Source: an uncultured Roseburia sp. (GTDB lineage: Bacteria; Bacillota; Clostridia; Lachnospirales; Lachnospiraceae). Taken from it: 45,274 bases of DNA. The notes under the pieces are model-generated. The model did not search any database. It was not told the DNA's origin and saw nothing but the letters and a program-made list of their open reading frames with translations. Positions 40,938 through 45,274 of this stretch are shown piece by piece. How positions within the stretch are numbered: position 1 is the first letter of the stretch; each line of letters starts with the position of its first letter. A program made the position numbers and the translations under genes. The stretch covers positions 1 through 45,274 of the forward strand of contig CAJUNX010000033.1 of NCBI GenBank assembly GCA_910587865.1. Direction: 5' to 3'.

Positions 40938-42110
40938 TTATTTGAACTTAGAAATATCTGCTTTTTCTGCACCCGTCTGATCGAATGGTATTTCTTCCTG
41001 CACCGGTATAAAATCGCTGTCCTTATACTTAAGTCCTTTAAAATAGCGCTTTCCGTGCGATTGTAGCTCTTTGTACCCCTTGTTTCTCACGTTTTTAAAA
41101 AAGCCATTTCGTGTTAGCGGATGACGATCATTGTCTTCACAATATCTGCTATACTCTTCATAAAATCTGCACCTCTCGACTTTAAAATCTGCACCCACAG
41201 TCATCTCTTCTGTAAGAAACGACATCACCGTATCGCTCGCCATATACAGCTCCATCACATTATCCAGGCTGTTCTGACTCTCATTCAGTTTTCCCCTCTG
41301 ATACATCCTCTGTAACGCCATTACTGACAGATAAATAAAGTCGTCAGAAGATTCATTCAGCCGTTCTTCCAAATGATCGATCTCATGACACCGTTTGTCT
41401 ATTTTGATGATCAGAAAGCGCCGGTAATATGCATTCGTCTTATCGTCAAGTGACACCGGTATCTCATTCGCCGAAAACATCAGCTTCGCATAGCTCTTAA
41501 AAAAGAATACCGCCCCGCCCTTATACTCGCCTTTGACCAAATCTTCGCCCGTGATTTTTTTGATAATATCCACCTGCTCCATCGCCTTACTCGAAATGTC
41601 TGCGCATGAATTCAGCAGCTTGCCAAAAAGGTTTGTCGCATTAAAGCGTTCATTCAGATCCTGCAACGACAGGCCGCTTATATTCTCCTTCCCCATGGCA
41701 TTATTGATCAGTCGTATCAGCGTACTTTTTCCGGTTCCTCCCGGTCCGGTAATCACCAAGAATTTTTGCAGACCAGTATCTGTTGTCATACAGTAACCGA
41801 TATATTCCAGCAGCATTTCATAATCATCTTCATTACAGATAATCCCTTTCAGGAATTCCGGCACTACGGAATCATCCGGAACAATCCTGTCTGTCTGAAA
41901 ATCATGCGGAATCTGATTAATCGACAGGTATTCCGGGGAATGCTCCATCATTTTCATATTTCTCACATCGAGAAATCCGTTATGAAAATTAATCCAGTCC
42001 CTGGGATGCCTGTTTAAATCATCCACATCAACTTTCAGTTTATGATTTGTAATAATAAGCTGGAACACCCGGTTAATTCTTCCTATCGTAATCAGATCTT
42101 CCAGTATCAT
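40938..42110 (-). CDS. Phage D5/P4-family helicase (primase C-terminal type)
   Basis: This superfamily 3 helicase for phage DNA replication has a D5_N-like region (to about residue 110), Walker A GPGGTGKST (about 125), a Walker B/sensor region (KLLNSCADISS), an arginine-finger section (NAYYRRFLIIKID) and a C-terminal winged-helix region. From ATG 42110 it has 390 aa. Coding similarity clearly continues upstream (DNAIADYIIENEYIIVIAGKP and IYKDGVYKSDEDGNILRYL) to about 42326. That extension has no ATG, GTG or TTG, and is preceded by ATG-(3 codons)-TGA at 42341-42327. The true N-terminus is therefore either broken by a nonsense codon or uses a rare start. No primase domain is present. Confidence 0.85.
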   Translation of the reverse strand: MILEDLITIGRINRVFQLIITNHKLKVDVDDLNRHPRDWINFHNGFLDVRNMKMMEHSPEYLSINQIPHDFQTDRIVPDDSVVPEFLKGIICNEDDYEMLLEYIGYCMTTDTGLQKFLVITGPGGTGKSTLIRLINNAMGKENISGLSLQDLNERFNATNLFGKLLNSCADISSKAMEQVDIIKKITGEDLVKGEYKGGAVFFFKSYAKLMFSANEIPVSLDDKTNAYYRRFLIIKIDKRCHEIDHLEERLNESSDDFIYLSVMALQRMYQRGKLNESQNSLDNVMELYMASDTVMSFLTEEMTVGADFKVERCRFYEEYSRYCEDNDRHPLTRNGFFKNVRNKGYKELQSHGKRYFKGLKYKDSDFIPVQEEIPFDQTGAEKADISKFK

Positions 42111-42267
42111 GGATTTTATAAGGTAGCGGAGAATATTCCCATCCTCGTCACTTTTATAAACTCCATCCTTATAAATGTAAGGCTTTCCCGCTATGACGAT
42201 AATATATTCATTCTCAATTATGTAGTCAGCAATTGCATTGTCCAGAATATCATACGGTTTATCATTC

Positions 42268-42594
42268 TTACCAATCTTGTGGAAGCCCAGCAGAAAACTG
42301 CGCCGTTCTTCTGTCTGCGTTTTTCCTCACCTGCCTTTCATAGTCTCTTTCTATTCTTTTTACCAGCCATTCACCGGCCTCCCGCTCCTGTCTGCTCCAA
42401 TATTCTGTCTCAAGGCGAAGATACAGCGCATAAATGGATTTTACGCGGTGCCGATTCAGTTCATCCAGCCGTGCATATACCTGTTCTAAAAATGCAGGAT
42501 CCGCATACTGATAGGCGTACAGATGCCGGCACCAGTCGTATCCGCAGAAGGTATCGCGGTCCAGCTCCAGCAGAAATTCTTCCTTATTTACCAC
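42268..42594 (-). CDS. Phage protein of unknown function (108 aa)
   Basis: The protein is rich in Tyr, Arg and Glu and helical throughout (DRDTFCGYDWCRHLYAYQY, then WSRQEREAGEWLVKRIERDY). It starts at a GTG overlapping the stop of the 88-aa HTH gene by one base. Its 3' end overlaps the extended N-terminal coding of the helicase gene in another frame. No domain is recognised. Confidence 0.55.
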   Translation of the reverse strand: MVNKEEFLLELDRDTFCGYDWCRHLYAYQYADPAFLEQVYARLDELNRHRVKSIYALYLRLETEYWSRQEREAGEWLVKRIERDYERQVRKNADRRTAQFSAGLPQDW

Positions 42595-42860
42595 TATTTC
42601 TCCTTCCGCTCCTTCCTGTACCGCTCCATGCGCTCATAATCCAGTACATCCTCGCATTTTACACCCAAAGCAGCACATACCTTTCCCATGATCTCCATTT
42701 TGACCAGGTAGCCCGCCCGGATACGATAGACAGCACTTGTGGATACCCCGGCCTTCTCCGCGATCTGCCGGGGAGACAGGCAGCTGTTGCACATGATCGA
42801 GATCATTTCCTCATACTTTGCACAGACCATTCCCATATAACTCACCGTCCTTTGCATCAA
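42594..42860 (-). CDS. Small HTH phage regulator (88 aa)
   Basis: A helix-turn-helix is clear: SPRQIAEKAGVSTSAVYRIRAGYLVKMEIMGKVCAALGV (about residues 29-67), XRE/Cro type. A second in-frame ATG eight codons in is an alternative start. It lies upstream of the helicase in the early operon driven by the promoter at 43468-43496. It probably controls early or replication genes. Confidence 0.7.
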   Translation of the reverse strand: MMQRTVSYMGMVCAKYEEMISIMCNSCLSPRQIAEKAGVSTSAVYRIRAGYLVKMEIMGKVCAALGVKCEDVLDYERMERYRKERKEK

Positions 42861-42944
42861 TATCCTCTCATCATAAGATTACTCCCGTCCACCTCTGAAC
42901 GTCGGCCAGCTTCAATTGTTGTTTTCCAATACGCCAATCCACTG

Positions 42945-43208
42945 TCAGACCTTCTTCTTCGGCTCATCCGGGATCTGTATAATGTTTTTTACATATTCCT
43001 CTGATACCATAAGCGGTGTTTCATCCTCTGTGCAGATTGGATTGTAAATCACATCAACGCCGATAGTCACGTTGTCAATCGTCCGCTCCAAGTCTATCAT
43101 CATGCCGCTGTCCTCCACATTAATTCCGGTGAGAACCTCCGCTACTGTGAACCCCTCTAATAACTTCTCATTTACCTCTGCATAATCTCTGAATACTTTC
43201 TTTGCCAT
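42945..43208 (-). CDS. Phage protein of unknown function (87 aa)
   Basis: This is a mixed alpha/beta acidic protein (LEGFTVAEVLTGINVEDSG, then ERTIDNVTIGVDVIYNP) with a basic C-terminal KKK. It lies 19 nt after the Cro-like gene in the early operon. No domain is recognised. The gap 42861-42944 contains no gene. Confidence 0.55.
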   Translation of the reverse strand: MAKKVFRDYAEVNEKLLEGFTVAEVLTGINVEDSGMMIDLERTIDNVTIGVDVIYNPICTEDETPLMVSEEYVKNIIQIPDEPKKKV

Positions 43209-43227
43209 TGTCTGTTTTCTCCTTTCT

Positions 43228-43425
43228 TTAGTCCTCTAAAATTTCAGTTACATCCACGCCAAGAGCCTTTGCAATCTTTCCAAGGGTTTCCGGCTTCAAA
43301 CTTCTGCCGCTCATTGCCCTGCATAATGTTCCTTTGGGGATTCCGGCTTTTTCAAAATCCTTTTGCCCCATACAAGCTCTTGCCCTGGCAAGCGAGAATT
43401 TTTTTCTGTCTAACTTCATTCCCAT
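43228..43425 (-). CDS. Cro-like XRE family regulator (65 aa)
   Basis: This is a compact HTH (FSLARARACMGQKDFEKAGIPKGTLCRAMSGRSLKPETLGKI) with the usual XRE ending VDVTEILED. It is the first gene on the minus side of the divergent control region and faces the repressor gene on the plus side, the lambda-type Cro position. The promoter lies at 43468-43496. Confidence 0.8.
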   Translation of the reverse strand: MGMKLDRKKFSLARARACMGQKDFEKAGIPKGTLCRAMSGRSLKPETLGKIAKALGVDVTEILED

Positions 43426-43447
43426 ATACTTATTTCTCCTTTCTTTG

Positions 43448-43551
43448 CATATGCAAGATTTGTATGTATGATATCGTGCTTTTGCAAGACTGTCAATAGA
43501 TTTTTAAAATTTTGTGTGCTTTTGCAAGATTGTATTTACATTTGCAAGATT
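43448..43551. promoter_or_regulatory. Operator region with four TTTGCAAGA-type sites
   Basis: Copies of a TGCAAGA element lie at 43450-43460, 43478-43490, 43518-43530 and 43541-43551, all in the same orientation. The inner three are TTTGCAAGA, with a partial CTT..AAG dyad. One lies between the -35 and -10 of the early promoter. They are probable repressor/Cro binding sites between divergent genes. Confidence 0.7.
43468..43496 (-). promoter_or_regulatory. Early promoter of the phage element
   Basis: TTGACA (43491-43496), exactly 17 nt, and TATCAT (43468-43473) on the minus strand drive the Cro-like gene and the replication/packaging operon. An operator copy lies inside the spacer. Confidence 0.85.
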
Positions 43552-43586
43552 CTGTGTTTTAATATATTGTATAAGGAGGCTGCATA

Positions 43587-44339
43587 ATGGGAATTGGAAC
43601 AAATTTAAAATTGGCACTTAAAGAATATGATTTAACAGTTGCAGAACTCTCTAGGAAAACTGGTATTTCAACAAATACTTTTTACGCAATGATTAGAAGA
43701 GATAATAATAAAATCAGTCCAGAGATGCTAAAAAAGATATGTGATAATACAGATATTACTGTTTATGATTTATTAGATAACTATGATGAATTAGCCGCAA
43801 AATACTATGACCCAAAAGCAAGCAAAGAAGAACAAACCATTGGAGACTACATTTTAACGACAATGGGAAATGATGATAACCTAGAAGGTATTATTGAAAT
43901 ATACGGCAAATTAAATAATACTGGAAAAAAAATAGCACATGAAAAAATTTCAGAATTAGAAGAAGTGCCGCAATTTACAGATTCTGATAATAACATTTAT
44001 ATTGACCCAAACTTGCAAAAATTATATGAAGTAGCTATGCAAAAAGCTCTACGCCATGAAGAATTAACGGAAGAAGAGGAACAAGTTATTATTAGCATTC
44101 CCGGACAGTTACGTCAAAAAGGTAACGATCCTCTGTCATATGAAAACTCTCATTCCTTTGCCAGTTCAGAGGAAGAACTAAATAGAGTCATTGAGCAACG
44201 TCAGAAACAGGGAGAGGAACTTTTAGTGAATGATTACAGAAAACTAAATGAAATCGGGCAATCCGAAGCAAGAAAACGGGTATCAGAACTAACCGAAATC
44301 CCCCGCTACACCAAGCCAGACGAATCACCCCAAGACTAA
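43587..44339 (+). CDS. XRE family phage repressor with duplicated C-terminal module
   Basis: This 250-aa lysogeny regulator has an N-terminal HTH (about 1-65; YDLTVAELSRKTGISTNTFY, then ITVYDLLDNYDE). There is no S24 peptidase or metallopeptidase domain, so release by self-cleavage is unlikely. Two copies of a helical module ending SEL.E(V/I)P.(F/Y)T lie at about 100-132 (IEIYGKLNNTGKKIAHEK) and 215-245 (DYRKLNEIGQSEARKR). AAGGAGG precedes the ATG. The coding sequence is much more AT-rich than the chromosomal genes. It is divergent from the Cro-like gene across the operator region. Confidence 0.85.
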   Translation: MGIGTNLKLALKEYDLTVAELSRKTGISTNTFYAMIRRDNNKISPEMLKKICDNTDITVYDLLDNYDELAAKYYDPKASKEEQTIGDYILTTMGNDDNLEGIIEIYGKLNNTGKKIAHEKISELEEVPQFTDSDNNIYIDPNLQKLYEVAMQKALRHEELTEEEEQVIISIPGQLRQKGNDPLSYENSHSFASSEEELNRVIEQRQKQGEELLVNDYRKLNEIGQSEARKRVSELTEIPRYTKPDESPQD

Positions 44340-44457
44340 CCCCGGAATTTCGGGTCTGTCCGAAAAACGTGCCAACCAGATTATCTACCTTGTCTGGTAT
44401 AGCGCCTTTTCCGCTCTACCGCTGTTGCCAGTGTGCTCTGCTCCTCCTGAAATTTAA
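44340..44457. other. Region between repressor gene and hairpin array
   Basis: No gene is seen. CCCGGAATTTCGGG (44341-44354) and ACCAGA/TCTGGT (44375-44380 with 44393-44398) are inverted repeats right after the repressor stop; neither has a T tract. TCCGAAAAACG at about 44359-44369 recurs at 44479-44489. Confidence 0.4.
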
Positions 44458-45210
44458 GGTATGCATCAGGCGCATACCTCCGAAAAACGGACAACCCAAA
44501 ACTGGTGCATCTAATCAGCGGCAGGGGTACAGGAAATTTCCCGCTCCTCTGTCGTGCCCACTTGTGGGGATGACTCCCTGTGTTAGGGAATCACCCGTGG
44601 AGCCGGTTATTGCCGGCAGGATACCAAATCGGTACTGCAGGGGTGAAGGACAAATGTCCGTGGGGTACTCTCCGGAGAGGTGCTCCTTATTTTGGGGAGG
44701 GGTGCCTGAATCAGGGCAGGGTCTTCATCCTGAAGAAGGGGGCAAATTAGACTCCTTGAAAGGGAATCACCCGGAGCTTCTCCATGGAGCCAGGGTATCC
44801 TCATTGGGGGGACCCCTTCCGGGGGTGTTCCATTTCGGAGCAGCAGCACCTCAGACCCAAATGGCTCCCAGTGAAGCCAAAATGGGCTTCACCACTGCCG
44901 GCAAAATAGTTGCCAGTAAGCGACAGGGGTGCCGGTAATTATGGGGCAGGGGTAGGACAAATTGTCCCTTTGTCCGGCACTAAGCCCCAAATGGGTCTAG
45001 CCACGGGCAAATGGTTGTGGTTGGCAGCTAAAGGACAACTTGTCCCCTTCTTAGGGAGGGGTCTCCCAGGCCAGGAGGTCTCCGAAATGGAACACCTGGC
45101 CTCTTTGGAGGACACCATCGACACTGTGTCGAGCCTAAGCTCCTTCCAGGAGCCGGGAGCAAAATTGCGTTGGGGAAAAGGGCAAATTACCTTTTCCGAT
45201 TTCAAATCGG
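44458..45210. repeat. Array of more than twenty short inverted repeats, no gene
   Basis: Perfect or near-perfect hairpins follow one another with little unpaired DNA. Examples are 44458-44478, 44557-44568, 44572-44592, 44602-44617, 44622-44634, 44648-44659, 44668-44679, 44705-44715, 44722-44736, 44750-44768, 44780-44789, 44812-44826, 44871-44892, 44900-44914, 44929-44980 (outer stem), 44955-44967, 45033-45045, 45054-45067, 45068-45102, 45119-45131, 45139-45153, 45174-45197 and 45196-45210. Stems are 4-8 bp and loops often contain AAA or AAAT. A short motif CAGGGGT recurs between them. Open frames here look random and lack ribosome sites. It may be a structured RNA or a mosaic of mobile palindromes. 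Confidence 0.75.
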
Positions 45211-45274
45211 GAAATTACCGCACCATGACAATATAATATGCTTACTAAGGGAGCCGAAGGGGCGATTACGTCAG
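45211..45274. other. Right edge of the window
   Basis: These 64 bases after the hairpin array show no gene. An AT-rich stretch (ACAATATAATATGC) could be a promoter -10 region, but the partner elements are not convincing. No integrase gene begins here. Confidence 0.3.

Noticed and set aside
40938..42110. Retron or diversity-generating element linked to the hairpin array
   Set aside because: No reverse transcriptase motif is encoded anywhere in the window.
33..42341. Reading UGA as tryptophan in the phage genes
   Set aside because: Two phage frames contain an early TGA (33-35 and 42327-42329), but other genes of the same element end properly at TGA (for example the 129-aa and 85-aa protein genes) and use TGG for Trp. 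Nonsense mutations or start misassignment explain both cases more simply.
44458..45210. CRISPR array
   Set aside because: The repeats are of different sequence and length, are palindromic, and lack the uniform repeat-spacer pattern; no cas gene is near.
44369..45236. Long open frames in the hairpin region on both strands
   Set aside because: They have no ribosome sites, run through all the palindromes, give low-complexity peptides without domain features and overlap each other on opposite strands.

Overview
The window looks like chromosome from a gut Lachnospiraceae-type Firmicute. The coding region is GC-rich, Shine-Dalgarno sites are strong (AGGAGG type), sigma-A-like promoters are recognisable, and there is a YesMN-type two-component system beside a lipoprotein-dependent sugar ABC transporter. 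Nearly everything between 1.6 and 31.8 kb is on the minus strand. The species assignment is inference from gene content only.

Layout. (1) 1-1.6 kb: the tail of a prophage (CHAP endolysin fragment, LLH-type holin, terminator) abutting the 3' end of a tRNA-Leu gene, followed by a second tRNA-Leu and their shared promoter. (2) 1.9-7.0 kb: MATE efflux pump, nitrilase-family amidohydrolase, DUF2264 protein and class I mannose-6-phosphate isomerase-like protein. (3) 7.0-7.9 kb: a deletion scar that joins an internal piece of an LplB-type permease to the tail of a GH42-type galactosidase. (4) 8.1-25.9 kb: a large plant-glycan locus, read right to left: DUF5060/DUF4038 glycosidase, Asp/Glu racemase family protein, GH127 arabinofuranosidase joined in frame to a four-carbon acid sugar kinase, BKACE enzyme, GH78 rhamnosidase, sensor kinase and AraC-type regulator, solute-binding lipoprotein, two permeases, and a GH63/trehalase-like hydrolase ending at a good terminator. 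A promoter with two identical 32-bp palindromic boxes just downstream opens this run. (5) 25.9-31.8 kb: LysR regulator, 2-enoate-reductase-like flavoenzyme, HEAT-repeat methyltransferase and membrane-anchored amidase. (6) 32.0-32.2 kb: a 43-aa protein gene with its own promoter and terminator. (7) 32.3-44.3 kb: a 12-kb phage-derived element with divergent repressor/Cro control region, D5-type helicase, small and large terminase, tail chaperone candidate and tape measure, but no portal, capsid, protease, tail tube, lysis or integrase gene in view. (8) 44.4-45.2 kb: about 0.75 kb without a gene, packed with more than twenty short inverted repeats.

How the parts fit together. None of the glycosidases has a signal peptide. 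The ABC transporter therefore probably imports oligosaccharides carrying rhamnose, arabinose or related sugars, such as pectin side chains. These would be cut inside the cell, and the kinase, BKACE and racemase-family enzymes would handle a sugar-acid product. The YesMN pair probably senses the extracellular substrate and controls the transporter genes.

The most unusual items are the hairpin array at the right end, the head-less phage element beside it, and the hydrolase-kinase fusion, which hinges on a run of nine A residues.
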